This document shows positions 24,721-32,522 of a DNA stretch of 64,000 nucleotides, one piece after another (within the stretch, counting starts at the first letter, position 1; each line of letters starts with the position of its first letter). Source of the DNA: Modestobacter sp. VKM Ac-2982 (GTDB taxonomy: Bacteria > Actinomycetota > Actinomycetes > Mycobacteriales > Geodermatophilaceae); contig NZ_JAPVBL010000005.1 in the NCBI RefSeq assembly GCF_026967935.1, positions 62,001-126,000 of the forward strand, read 5' to 3'. Both the position numbers and the translations under genes were made by a program. Under the pieces are notes generated by a model. It was not told the DNA's origin. It saw nothing but the letters and a program-made list of their open reading frames with translations, and made no database searches.

Positions 24721-25053
24721 TCAGGCGCCCCGGGGCGCGTACATGATCAGTGCGACGCCGAGCAGGCAGACGAGCGCACCGGCGACGTCCCAGCGGTCGG
24801 GCCGGAAGCCGTCGGCGGCCATCCCCCAGAGCAGCGACCCGGCGACGAAGACCCCGCCGTAGGCGGCGAGCACCCGGCCGAAGGCGGCCTCCGGCTGCAG
24901 CGTGGCGACCATGCCGTAGAGCGCCAGCGACACCATCCCGATGCCCACCCAGAGCCAGCCGCGGTGCTCCCGCAGGCCCTGCCAGACGAGCCAGGCGCCG
25001 CCGATCTCCAGCAGGGCGGCGAGCACGAAGAGGGCGATGGAGCGGATGGTCAC
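24721..25053 (-). CDS. YnfA/UPF0060 family membrane protein
   Basis: A 110-residue protein with four membrane helices, the exact size of the YnfA family. Conserved parts: [74 protein letters not shown] spread over helices 3-4. Members are small-multidrug-resistance-like inner-membrane proteins of poorly known transport function. GTG 25053 gives the family's usual start. Convergent with the EVE-like gene. Confidence 0.88.
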   Translation of the reverse strand: MTIRSIALFVLAALLEIGGAWLVWQGLREHRGWLWVGIGMVSLALYGMVATLQPEAAFGRVLAAYGGVFVAGSLLWGMAADGFRPDRWDVAGALVCLLGVALIMYAPRGA

Positions 25054-25102
25054 ACCGGCCAGTCTCCCGGTCGCACAGCCTGGGCTGGGACCATGGCTCA
25101 CC

Positions 25103-25912
25103 GTGACGGACAGCCGGTACCGCTGGGGCGGGCTCGCGTGGGTGCTGACCCTGCAGTTCTTCGTCGTCGAGGCGATCGCGGCGCTGCAGTACGAGGGCTA
25201 CTCGTACTCGGCGAACGTGATCAGCGACCTGGGGACGGCGACCTCGCCCGACCGGCTGCTGATGAACGCCTCCTTCGTCCTGCAGGGGGTGCTGATCATC
25301 GCCGGCGCGCTGCTGCTGCGACCGGGGCTCTCCGGCACGGGTGGCCGCCTGGCCCGCCCGGTGCTGGTGGTGGCCGGGCTCGGGGTGCTCCTGGTCGGGC
25401 TCTTCCCCTCCGACGGCAACACCACGGTCCACGCGATCGCGGCCGGCGCGCACTTCCTCGGCGGCGGGATCGGGCTGATCGCGATGGCCTACGGGGTGCG
25501 GCCGCGCTCGGAGGCGCTGGGCACCACGCTGGCGCTGCTCGGGCTGGTCGGCGTCATCGCGACGATCTTCTTCGCCTCCGCCGTCTTCGTCGGGCTGGGC
25601 GAGGGCGGCATGGAGCGGGTGGCCGGCTACGTCGTGCCGCTGGGCCTCGCCCTGGCCGGTGCGGTGCTGTGGCGGCAGAAGGACGGCTGGCTGGCGCTGA
25701 CCAACCCCGACGGGACGCCGAGCCGCCGCCAGCTTCGCGAGGACGCCCGGCTGGAGCGGGCTCGGCGGGCCGCGGAGCGGGACGCCGCCCTGGAGGCTGC
25801 GGCCCGCCCGGCCCCGGGCGCGAGCACCGCAGGCACCACGGCGGACGAGTCCGACGACTTCGACCCCGACGACCCCTGGGCTCCCCGGCGGGGACGATCC
25901 GCCGACCGCTGA
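25103..25912 (+). CDS. DUF998 family membrane protein
   Basis: A 269-residue protein with about six hydrophobic segments in the first 190 residues ([58 protein letters not shown]). The ISDLG and FP-HAIAA-HF pattern fits DUF998. A hydrophilic C-terminal tail of ~70 residues, rich in Arg/Ala then Asp, follows. Function is unknown. GTG 25103 was chosen just before the first helix, without a clear ribosome site. Confidence 0.75.
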   Translation: MTDSRYRWGGLAWVLTLQFFVVEAIAALQYEGYSYSANVISDLGTATSPDRLLMNASFVLQGVLIIAGALLLRPGLSGTGGRLARPVLVVAGLGVLLVGLFPSDGNTTVHAIAAGAHFLGGGIGLIAMAYGVRPRSEALGTTLALLGLVGVIATIFFASAVFVGLGEGGMERVAGYVVPLGLALAGAVLWRQKDGWLALTNPDGTPSRRQLREDARLERARRAAERDAALEAAARPAPGASTAGTTADESDDFDPDDPWAPRRGRSADR

Positions 25913-26002
25913 CCGGCCGGGCGGGCAGGGGCGGCCACCCCGGCCCGTCCGCAGCCCGGCGCGGGATGGCCGTCCGCGTGCCGGTGCCGGGGGCTCAGCG
26001 GG

Positions 26003-26053
26003 TCAGCAGCACCCGCAGGTCGAGCAGTCGCAGTCGCAGGTCAGTGCGGACAT
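26003..26053 (-). CDS. Cysteine-rich 16-residue peptide, putative metal-binding peptide
   Basis: ATG 26053 to TGA 26003 encodes MSALTCDCDCSTCGCC, with six cysteines in 16 residues (CxCxCxxCxCC), a metallothionein-like ligand pattern. The start is preceded by GGGAGGTGA with a 6-nt spacer, a near-perfect complement to the anti-Shine-Dalgarno. It overlaps the 3' end of the MerR gene by 13 nt in another frame, so it is probably translationally coupled to it. I infer a metal-buffering or metal-delivery peptide under MerR control. It could also be a regulatory leader-type peptide. I know of no described family this short. Confidence 0.55.
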   Translation of the reverse strand: MSALTCDCDCSTCGCC

Positions 26054-26481
26054 GAGCAGTCACCTCCCTCCTCCGACGGGCACCAGGTGCCGGGGAGCGG
26101 CTCGGGACACCCCGGGGCCGGCAGGGCGGCGGCCATGGCCGCCATCTCCGCGCGCAGCTCGGTCAGCCGGGTGATCTCGGCGTCGACGTCGGCCAGCCGG
26201 CGACGGAGCAGGTCGGCGGCCGGCTCGCACGGGCAGTCCCCGGTGTCCCGGACGGCGAGCAGGTGCCCGATGTCGACCAGCCGCAGCCCGAGGCGCTGCG
26301 CACCCTGGATGAACCGGAGCCGGTCGACCGCGCCGGTGTCGTAGTCGCGGTAGCCAGCGGCCGTGCGGGCGGGAGGAGGCAGCAGCCCGACCCGCTCGTA
26401 GTAGCGGATCGTGTCGGTGCGCACCCCCACCGCGCGCGCCAGGTCAGCGACCCGGAGGCCTCGGGGAGCCGTCGTCGTCAT
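26041..26481 (-). CDS. MerR-family heavy-metal-responsive regulator
   Basis: A 146-residue MerR protein: winged helix LRVADLARAVGVRTDTIRYYERVGLLPPPART (~9-40), YRDYD, then dimerisation coiled coil. Metal ligands are likely at Cys83 and Cys85 (GDCPCEP loop), and the C-terminus adds Cys125, Cys134, Cys142, Cys144 and His146. This is unusually rich for a tail. Such CPC-loop proteins sense Zn, Cd, Hg or similar thiophilic ions. ATG 26481 is 8 nt after its -10 box. The promoter spacer has the dyad expected for autoregulation. The Cys-rich peptide follows at its 3' end. Confidence 0.88.
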   Translation of the reverse strand: MTTTAPRGLRVADLARAVGVRTDTIRYYERVGLLPPPARTAAGYRDYDTGAVDRLRFIQGAQRLGLRLVDIGHLLAVRDTGDCPCEPAADLLRRRLADVDAEITRLTELRAEMAAMAAALPAPGCPEPLPGTWCPSEEGGDCSCPH

Positions 26482-26489
26482 GTCCCGGG

Positions 26490-26521
26490 ACGCTAGGGCT
26501 TGGACCCGGGTCCAGGGTCAA
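26490..26521 (-). promoter_or_regulatory. MerR-type promoter with long spacer and dyad
   Basis: On the minus strand, TTGACC (-35) and TAGCGT (-10) are 20 bp apart, the overlong spacer typical of MerR-activated promoters. The spacer contains the 14-bp palindrome TGGACCCGGGTCCA (26501-26514). The -10 lies 8 nt before ATG 26481, so the transcript is nearly leaderless. Confidence 0.7.
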
Positions 26522-26537
26522 GCCCGACCGCGGCCGG

Positions 26538-26897
26538 TCACGAGCAGCAGGCGTCGGCGCCCTCGGGGGTCAGCGCCGCCAGCGTGGCCAGCGCCTTCAC
26601 CGGCCCGGCCAGGGCCTCGCAGCACAGCGCGTAGACGTTGCTGCGGCCCTTCGGGGTGATCGTGACCAGCCCCTGCTCGCGCAACGGCGCCAGGTGGTGG
26701 CTGACCAGGGTCTGACTCATGCCGGCGGCGTCGGTCAGCTCCCGCACCGTGCGCGGGCCCTCGGCCAGCAGCAGCAGCAGGTGCAGCCGGTTCGGGTCGC
26801 CGAGCGCCTTGAGCTGCGGGGCGAGCAGGCGGGCACGGTCGGCGGGAGAGGTCAGCTCGTCGACGTCGAGCAGTCGCACGTCCAGGTCCTGGCGCAT
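26538..26897 (-). CDS. arsR: ArsR-family metalloid repressor
   Basis: A 119-residue ArsR: LKALGDPNRLHLLLLLAEGPRTVRELTD, then SQTLVSHHLAPLREQGLV as the recognition helix. Cysteine pairs at 92-93 and 117-118 near the C-terminus resemble the arsenite site of the Acidithiobacillus-type ArsR rather than the CxC alpha3 site. It is divergent from a flavoprotein, with a dyad operator in the 100-bp gap. ATG 26897. The whole arrangement suggests As(III)- or Sb(III)-controlled expression. Confidence 0.85.
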   Translation of the reverse strand: MRQDLDVRLLDVDELTSPADRARLLAPQLKALGDPNRLHLLLLLAEGPRTVRELTDAAGMSQTLVSHHLAPLREQGLVTITPKGRSNVYALCCEALAGPVKALATLAALTPEGADACCS

Positions 26898-26929
26898 GCC
26901 GACCAGTCTGCCACACGATGGTTGTTGTC

Positions 26930-26945
26930 AACAGCGTTCGCTGTT
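26930..26945. promoter_or_regulatory. ArsR operator in the divergent promoter region
   Basis: AACAGCG-TT-CGCTGTT is a 7-bp perfect inverted repeat in the intergenic region between the divergent arsR and flavoprotein genes. It lies 33 bp from the arsR start. Confidence 0.6.
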
Positions 26946-26997
26946 AACGTGCCTCGACGTTGGACGGACCACCGACGAGCGAGGACGTGAGCACGGC

Positions 26998-28410
26998 ATG
27001 AGCGCGTACACGACGAACGACCTGCCGGTCGTGGTGATCGGCGCCGGCCCGGTGGGCCTGGCCGCCGCCGCACACCTGCTGGAGCGGGGGCTGGAACCAC
27101 TGGTGCTGGAGGCCGGGGACCACCCCGCGGCCGCGGTGCGGGCCTGGGGGCACGTGCGGCTGTTCTCCCCGTGGGAGTACGACGTCGACGACGCCGCCGT
27201 CCGGCTGCTGGAGCCGACCGGCTGGGAGTCCCCCGACCGGACCGCGTTGCCCACCGGCACCGAGCTCGTCGAGCGGTACCTGGCGCCCCTGGCCGCGACG
27301 CCGCAGCTGGCCGGCCGGGTCCGCACCGGCACCCGGGTGGTCGCGGTCAGCCGGGCCGGGGTGGACAAGACCCGCACCGTCGGGCGGGAGGGCCGGGCGT
27401 ACGTGGTGCGCACCGTCGTCGGCGGTCGGGTGCAGGACCTGACCGCCCGCGCGGTCGTCGACGCCTCGGGCACCTGGGGTCAGCGCAATCCGCTCGGCGC
27501 GGCCGGCCTCCCCGCGATCGGGGAGGAGCAGGCCGGCGACTGGCTGGTCGGGCCGTTGCCCGACGTGCTCGGCCGGGACCGCGCCCGGTTCGCCGGGAAG
27601 CACACCTTGGTGGTCGGCATGGGCCACTCGGCGGCGAACACGCTGCTGGCCCTGGTGGAGCTGCAGCAGAGCGAGCCGGGCACGCGGATCAGCTGGACCA
27701 TCCGTGGCCGCTCCCCCGCCCGGCTCTACGGCGGTGGTGACTCCGACGGGCTCCCCGCTCGCGGGCTGCTCGGATCGACGCTGAAGGCCGCCGTCCAGGC
27801 CGGGCACGTCGAGCTGCACCGCGAGGTCACCTGGACCGAACTCGCACCGACCGGTGACGGCCGGCTGCGCCTGCTCGGCACCGGCCGGGACGGCGCCCCG
27901 CTGGAGCTGGCGGTCGACGCGGTGGCCGCCGCGACCGGCTTCCGCCCCGACCTGGACCTCCTGCGTGAGGTGCGGCTCGACCTCGACGCCGCCCTCGAGG
28001 CCCCGGCCCGGCTGGCGCCGCTGATCGACCCGAACTCCCACTCCTGCGGCACCGTGCCGCCGCACGGGCACCGCGACCTGGCCCACCCCGACGAGGGCTT
28101 CTACCTGGTGGGCATGAAGTCCTACGGGCGCGCGCCCACGTTCCTGCTGGCCACCGGCTACGAGCAGGTGCGCTCGATCGCCGCCGCGCTGGCCGGGGAC
28201 ACCGAGGCCGCGGACTCGGTGCAGCTGCACCTGCCCTCGACCGGCGTCTGCAGCACCGACCTGGGCGACCGGGAGGCCGCCGAGTCCGCCGGCGTCGGCT
28301 TCCCGACCGGCAGTGCCCACGGGTGGTCGGCCGAGGAGCCGGACGCGGCGAGCTGCTGCGGCGCGGCCCCGCAGCCGGTCGGTTCCGGGGCCTCCTCCCC
28401 AGGCCGGTGA
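26998..28410 (+). CDS. FAD/NAD(P)-binding flavoprotein of the ars region (ArsO-like)
   Basis: A 470-residue flavoprotein monooxygenase-like protein: FAD site VVVIGAGPVGLAAAAHLLERG (~10-30), HVRLFSPWEY, then a second nucleotide loop VVGMGHSAANTLLAL and ATGFRPDLDLL. This is like the ArsO/FMO-type proteins that accompany arsR in actinobacteria. The last ~40 residues include a CC pair (ASCCGA), which parallels the Cys pairs of the adjacent ArsR. Its role in arsenic handling is unproven. ATG 26998 has GAGGACG upstream. Divergent from arsR. Confidence 0.78.
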   Translation: MSAYTTNDLPVVVIGAGPVGLAAAAHLLERGLEPLVLEAGDHPAAAVRAWGHVRLFSPWEYDVDDAAVRLLEPTGWESPDRTALPTGTELVERYLAPLAATPQLAGRVRTGTRVVAVSRAGVDKTRTVGREGRAYVVRTVVGGRVQDLTARAVVDASGTWGQRNPLGAAGLPAIGEEQAGDWLVGPLPDVLGRDRARFAGKHTLVVGMGHSAANTLLALVELQQSEPGTRISWTIRGRSPARLYGGGDSDGLPARGLLGSTLKAAVQAGHVELHREVTWTELAPTGDGRLRLLGTGRDGAPLELAVDAVAAATGFRPDLDLLREVRLDLDAALEAPARLAPLIDPNSHSCGTVPPHGHRDLAHPDEGFYLVGMKSYGRAPTFLLATGYEQVRSIAAALAGDTEAADSVQLHLPSTGVCSTDLGDREAAESAGVGFPTGSAHGWSAEEPDAASCCGAAPQPVGSGASSPGR

Positions 28411-28432
28411 CCCCCTCACGCCCGTCAAGAGG

Positions 28433-29686
28433 TCACCGGGCCGCCAGCCGCAGCCGGGTGGCCCGGTAGGCGATCCCCACGGCGAAGACCGCGGTGCCGG
28501 CGACCACGGCCTGCCACGGCAGGGTCGCCACCAGCACCAGGCAGCCCACCAGGCCGAGGACCTGCAGCGCCCGGGGGAACCGGCGGTGCTCGCCGTCCTG
28601 GGTGAACGCCGCGGCGTTGGCGACGGCGTAGTAGAGCAACACCCCGAAGGAGGAGAAGCCGATCGCGCCGCGCAGGTCGACGGTCAGCACGAGCAGACAG
28701 ACGACGACGCCGACGGCCACCTCGGCCCGGTGCGGCACGGAGAAGCGCGGGTGCACCGCGGCCAGGTACCGCGGCAGGTCACCCTGCCGGCCCATCGCCA
28801 GGCTGGTCCGGCCGACGCCGGCGATCAGGGCCAGCAGCGCGCCGAGCGCCGCGGCGGCCGCGCCGATCCGCACCACCGGCCCGGCCCAGTCCCAGCTGCC
28901 GGCGGCCACGGCGGCGGCCAGCGGTTCGGCGGTGGCCGCGACGCCGTCGGCGCCCAGCGTCGTCAGCAGCGACACCGCGACCACCAGGTAGACCGCGACG
29001 GTGAGCCCCAGCGCCAGCTGGATCGCACGCGGGATGGTCCGCGCCGGGTCGCGGACCTCCTCGCCCATGGTCGCGATGCGCGCGTAGCCGGCGAAGGCGA
29101 AGAACAACAACCCGGCCGACTGCAGCACCCCGAGGACGCCGCCCTCGATCGCCCAGTCCCCCGACGCCGTCCGGCCCGACGGATCGCCGAGCAGCATCGC
29201 GGCGACCGCGACGGCCAGCGCGGCCAGCACGACGGTGACGATCACCCGGGTCAGCCCGGCGGTGCGGGTCACGCCGCGGTAGTTCGTCGCGGTGAGCGCG
29301 AGCACCGCGGCCACCGCGACCGGGCGCTGCCAGCCGGCCGGCGCGGCGTACGCGGCGAAGGTGAGCGCCATCGCCGCGCAGCTGGCCGTCTTGCCGATCA
29401 CGAACCCCCAGCCGGCGAGGAAGCCCCACCAGTCCCCGAGCCGCTCCCGCCCGTAGACGTAGGTGCCACCGGAGGCGGGGTACTGCGCGGCGAGCTGGGC
29501 CGAGGCGGTGGCGTTGCACCAGGCGACCACGGCGGCGATCGCCAGCCCGATCAGCAGGCCGGCACCGGCGGCCTGCGCGGCCGGGGCGAAGGCGGCGAAC
29601 ACGCCCGCCCCGATCATCGAACCCAGCCCGATGCCGACGGCGTCGCCGGTGCCGAGCCGGCGGGACAGACCCGGTCCGGCGCTCAC
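28433..29686 (-). CDS. APC family amino acid permease
   Basis: A 417-residue protein with about 12 membrane helices. The first helix has GIGLGSMIGAGVF, the APC signature for substrate binding, and YPASGGTYVYGRERLG follows in the family's usual place. It is likely an amino acid or polyamine importer, substrate unknown. GTG 29686. It is convergent with the flavoprotein gene (22-bp gap) and divergent from the frameshifted gene that follows. Confidence 0.85.
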   Translation of the reverse strand: MSAGPGLSRRLGTGDAVGIGLGSMIGAGVFAAFAPAAQAAGAGLLIGLAIAAVVAWCNATASAQLAAQYPASGGTYVYGRERLGDWWGFLAGWGFVIGKTASCAAMALTFAAYAAPAGWQRPVAVAAVLALTATNYRGVTRTAGLTRVIVTVVLAALAVAVAAMLLGDPSGRTASGDWAIEGGVLGVLQSAGLLFFAFAGYARIATMGEEVRDPARTIPRAIQLALGLTVAVYLVVAVSLLTTLGADGVAATAEPLAAAVAAGSWDWAGPVVRIGAAAAALGALLALIAGVGRTSLAMGRQGDLPRYLAAVHPRFSVPHRAEVAVGVVVCLLVLTVDLRGAIGFSSFGVLLYYAVANAAAFTQDGEHRRFPRALQVLGLVGCLVLVATLPWQAVVAGTAVFAVGIAYRATRLRLAAR

Positions 29687-29757
29687 CGCAGCACCAGGCC
29701 TGGCGCGCGACCATGACGTGGGTCACAGTGGATGCCCGACCCCACGGGAGGACGAGG

Positions 29758-30212
29758 ATGCGCCGCTGCCTGATCGTCGCCAACCAGACCCTCACCACCG
29801 ACACCCTCAGCGCGGCCGTGGAGGAGCGGGTCGCCGCCGAGACGCACGAGTTCCACGTCGTGGCGCCGGCCACCCCACTGGACGACCAGTGGACGTCCCC
29901 AGCGCCTACCGGCACCTGGGCCCCGCTCCGGCCGACCGCGCCTACGCGCTCGCGGCGCAGCGCCTGGACCACGCCCTCGACCAGCTCGGGTCGCTGGGGG
30001 CCACGGTCACCGGCGAGGTGGGAGACCCGGACGCCCTGGAGGCGGTCCGCACCACGCTGCGCCACTTCACCGCCGACGAGATCATCGTCTCCACGCTGCC
30101 CCAGGGGCTCTCGCGGTGGCTGCACCGCGACCTCCCGTCCCGGCTGCGCAAGGTCACCGGCGTCACGGTCACCCACCTGGTCGCCGCTCAGGGGGCCGAG
30201 GCGACGACCTGA
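29758..30212 (+). pseudogene. Frameshifted gene for a small cytosolic protein (UspA-like?)
   Basis: The N-terminal half is read in one frame from ATG 29758 (MRRCLIVANQTLTTDTLSAA, EFHVVAPATPLDDQ), and the C-terminal half in another (RAYALAAQRLDHALDQLGS, EVGDPDALEAVR, IIVSTLPQGLSRWL). Together they look like one ~150-residue alpha/beta protein resembling universal-stress-type folds, so a single-base indel probably lies around 29885-29905. GGGAGG precedes the ATG. A sequencing error or a real null allele are equally possible. The exact family was not recognised. Confidence 0.65.
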
Positions 30213-30250
30213 CCGGGGGCCGCGTCCCCGGTCCCGCACGGACGACCGGC

Positions 30251-30676
30251 TCATCGCTGGCGCAGGCCGACGCCGAGCTCGGTGGCCAGCGACCGCACCT
30301 GCCGGGCGATGTCGTCCCGGACCAGCCGCGTCCGGGCCATCCCCTCGATGCCGCGCGCGGAGGGCTCGTCGACGTCCCAGGTCAGGAAGCGGGTGCCGGG
30401 CACCGGCACCACCCGGGCCTCCCGGCCGAGGGTGACCACGACGTCGGCGTCCCGCACCAGCTGATCGGTGAGCGGCTTGGGACGCTCCGCGGTGATGTCG
30501 ATGCCGACCTCGGCCAGGGAGTGCGCGGACTCCTCGTCGACCGCCTCACCCGGTGCCGTCCCGGCGGAGCGCACCTCGACGGCGTCCCCGGCCAGGTCCC
30601 GCATCAGACCGGCGGCGAGCTGGGACTTGCCCGCGTTGTGCACGCAGACGAACAGCACCTGGGGTCGGCCGGTCAC
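30251..30676 (-). CDS. ArsC-like protein with altered active site
   Basis: A 141-residue low-molecular-weight phosphatase fold. The P-loop reads CVHNAGKSQ (Cys11), with Lys17 in place of the Arg that coordinates arsenate or phosphate. The second redox pair of the sister gene (GCGDAC, Cys85 and Cys89) is replaced by GREARVV. It therefore probably lacks normal arsenate reductase chemistry; a decoy, a phosphatase or a different thiol role is possible. GTG 30676 overlaps the preceding arsC stop by 4 nt (GTGA). Last gene of the ars operon. Confidence 0.75.
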   Translation of the reverse strand: MTGRPQVLFVCVHNAGKSQLAAGLMRDLAGDAVEVRSAGTAPGEAVDEESAHSLAEVGIDITAERPKPLTDQLVRDADVVVTLGREARVVPVPGTRFLTWDVDEPSARGIEGMARTRLVRDDIARQVRSLATELGVGLRQR

Positions 30677-31086
30677 GGCGCGACCGGCACCTGGAGCTCG
30701 GTGATCAGCCCCCGGATGCGCGTCTCGATCTCGTCCCGGATGGGGCGCACGGACTCCACGCCCTTGCCGGCCGGGTCCTCCAGCGCCCAGTCGAGGTACC
30801 GCTTGCCGGGGAAGACCGGGCAGGCGTCCCCGCAGCCCATGGTGATCACCACGTCGGAGGCCTCGACGGCGTCGGTGGTCAGCACCTTGGGCCGCTGGTC
30901 GGAGATGTCGATGCCGACCTCGGCCATCGCGGCCACAGCCGAGGGGTTGACCTGGTCGCCGGGCACCGAACCGGCCGAGCGCACCTCGACGCCGTCGCCG
31001 GCGAGGTGACGGAGCCAGCCGGCGGCCATCTGGGAACGGCCGGCGTTGTGCACGCAGACGAACAGGACGCTGGGGCGGTCGTTCAC
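30673..31086 (-). CDS. arsC: Arsenate reductase, mycothiol-type ArsC
   Basis: A 137-residue protein reducing As(V) to As(III). P-loop CVHNAGRSQ (Cys11, Arg17) and the resolving region MGCGDACP (Cys85, Cys89) are intact, matching the ArsC1/ArsC2 group that uses mycothiol and mycoredoxin in actinobacteria. I chose GTG 31086 because GAGGAGACACCC precedes it. A GTG at 31116 overlapping the previous stop is possible but has no ribosome site. Fourth gene of the acr3-led operon, coupled to the next by GTGA overlap. Confidence 0.88.
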   Translation of the reverse strand: MNDRPSVLFVCVHNAGRSQMAAGWLRHLAGDGVEVRSAGSVPGDQVNPSAVAAMAEVGIDISDQRPKVLTTDAVEASDVVITMGCGDACPVFPGKRYLDWALEDPAGKGVESVRPIRDEIETRIRGLITELQVPVAP

Positions 31087-31112
31087 GGGTGTCTCCTCGT
31101 TCAGGGGGCTGC

Positions 31113-32522
31113 TCACGCCAACGCCGCAGCTCGTGCGGCGGGCGCAGGGGGTCGGTGTTCGGAGCTCCAGGCCTGGGCGGCCAGTTGCACCGCGTCCCAG
31201 GGTGAGCTCAAGGGCGGGGTGTAGGCCAGGTCCAGGTCGGCCATGCCGTCGACGGTCATGCCGTGGAACAGGGCGGTGGCGTAGACGTCGGCGCGCTTGG
31301 CCACCTCGCTGCCCAGCCGCCCGACCAGCTGGGCGCCGAGCAACCGGCCGGTGTCGGCGTCGGCGGTGACCCGGATCGTGATCGGCTGGGCCCCCGGGTA
31401 GTAGGCCTTGTGGTCGTCCGGGCTCGACTGGGTGGTGACCGGGCGGAAGCCGGCGGCCAGCGCCTCGTGCTCGAGCAGACCGGTGCGGGCGGCGACCAGA
31501 CCGAAGACCTTCACCACCTGGGTGCCGACGCTGCCGGCGAAGCGGGCGTGCCCGCCGACGGCGTTGGCCCCGGCGACCCGACCCTGCTTGTGGGCCGTGG
31601 TGCCCAGCGGCAGGTAGGTGACGCCCATCAACCGGTGGTGGGTGACCACGCAGTCCCCGGCCGCCCAGACGTGCGGCAGCCCGGTGGCCATCGTCTCGTC
31701 CACCACCACCGCGCCGCCGGCACCGGTGCTCGCCCCGGCGTCGACCAGCAGCTGCACGTCGGGGCGGACCCCGGCCACGACGAGCACCAGGTCGAAGGTC
31801 CGGTGCAACCCGTCCCCGGAGACCGCGACCCGGGCGTCGGCGGTGCGGGCCAGGCCGGTGACTCCGGTGCCGGTGAGCACCTCGACGCCGCGGGCCACCA
31901 TCTCGCTGCGGACGAGCGCGCCCAGCTCGGGGTCGACGGTGGCGAGCACCTCGGCGGGGCGCTGGGCCACGGTGGTGGCGATGCCCCGGGCGACGAACGC
32001 CTCCGCCATCTCCACGCCGATGTACCCGGCACCCACGATCAGCACCGAGCGCACCGTGCGACCGGTCAGGCCGGCCAGCAGGGCATGGGTGTCGTCGATG
32101 GTGTGCAGCAGGTGGACGCCGTCATCCGTCCCGAGACCGTCCGGTCCGCCGAGCCCGGTCATCCGAGGCACGGCCGGGACGGCGCCGGTGCCGACGACGA
32201 GCTCGTCGTAGTCCAGCTGTTCCGGTGCGCCGTCCGGGGAGGTCACGGTCACCTGCCGACCCGCGACATCGATGGCGGTGGCGCGGGTGTCGACCCGCAG
32301 GGTCAGCCCGGCCGCCTCGAGGTCGGCGTGGCTGCGGTGGGCCAGGGACTGCCAGGGCTGCACGTCCCCGGACACCAGGTACGGGATCCCGCAGATGGAG
32401 AAGTTCGGGTACGCGTCGGCCACCACCACGGTGACCTCGGCGGTCGGGTCGACCTCGCGCGCCCGCAGCCCGGCGGAGATGCCGGCGTCGCTGCCGCCGA
32501 TGACGACCAGACGGCGGCTCAT
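31113..32522 (-). CDS. FAD-dependent pyridine nucleotide-disulfide oxidoreductase (CoA-disulfide reductase-like)
   Basis: A 469-residue flavoprotein: N-terminal FAD loop VIGGSDAGISAGL, active-site Cys44 in FSICGIPY (single-Cys type, as in CoA-disulfide reductase/NADH oxidase), NAD loop IVGAGYIGVEMAEAF and VWAAGDC. A C-terminal dimerisation domain follows. The single cysteine fits reduction of a small thiol or persulfide. In this ars operon it could regenerate thiol cofactors for ArsC or reduce sulfur compounds; this is inference. ATG 32522 overlaps the previous gene's TGA. Confidence 0.85.
   Translation of the reverse strand: MSRRLVVIGGSDAGISAGLRAREVDPTAEVTVVVADAYPNFSICGIPYLVSGDVQPWQSLAHRSHADLEAAGLTLRVDTRATAIDVAGRQVTVTSPDGAPEQLDYDELVVGTGAVPAVPRMTGLGGPDGLGTDDGVHLLHTIDDTHALLAGLTGRTVRSVLIVGAGYIGVEMAEAFVARGIATTVAQRPAEVLATVDPELGALVRSEMVARGVEVLTGTGVTGLARTADARVAVSGDGLHRTFDLVLVVAGVRPDVQLLVDAGASTGAGGAVVVDETMATGLPHVWAAGDCVVTHHRLMGVTYLPLGTTAHKQGRVAGANAVGGHARFAGSVGTQVVKVFGLVAARTGLLEHEALAAGFRPVTTQSSPDDHKAYYPGAQPITIRVTADADTGRLLGAQLVGRLGSEVAKRADVYATALFHGMTVDGMADLDLAYTPPLSSPWDAVQLAAQAWSSEHRPPAPAARAAALA

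Noticed and set aside
26003..26060. Cys-rich peptide as a frameshifted tail of MerR
   Set aside because: A TGA lies in the peptide's frame three codons before its ATG, and it has its own near-perfect ribosome site; a separate ORF is simpler.
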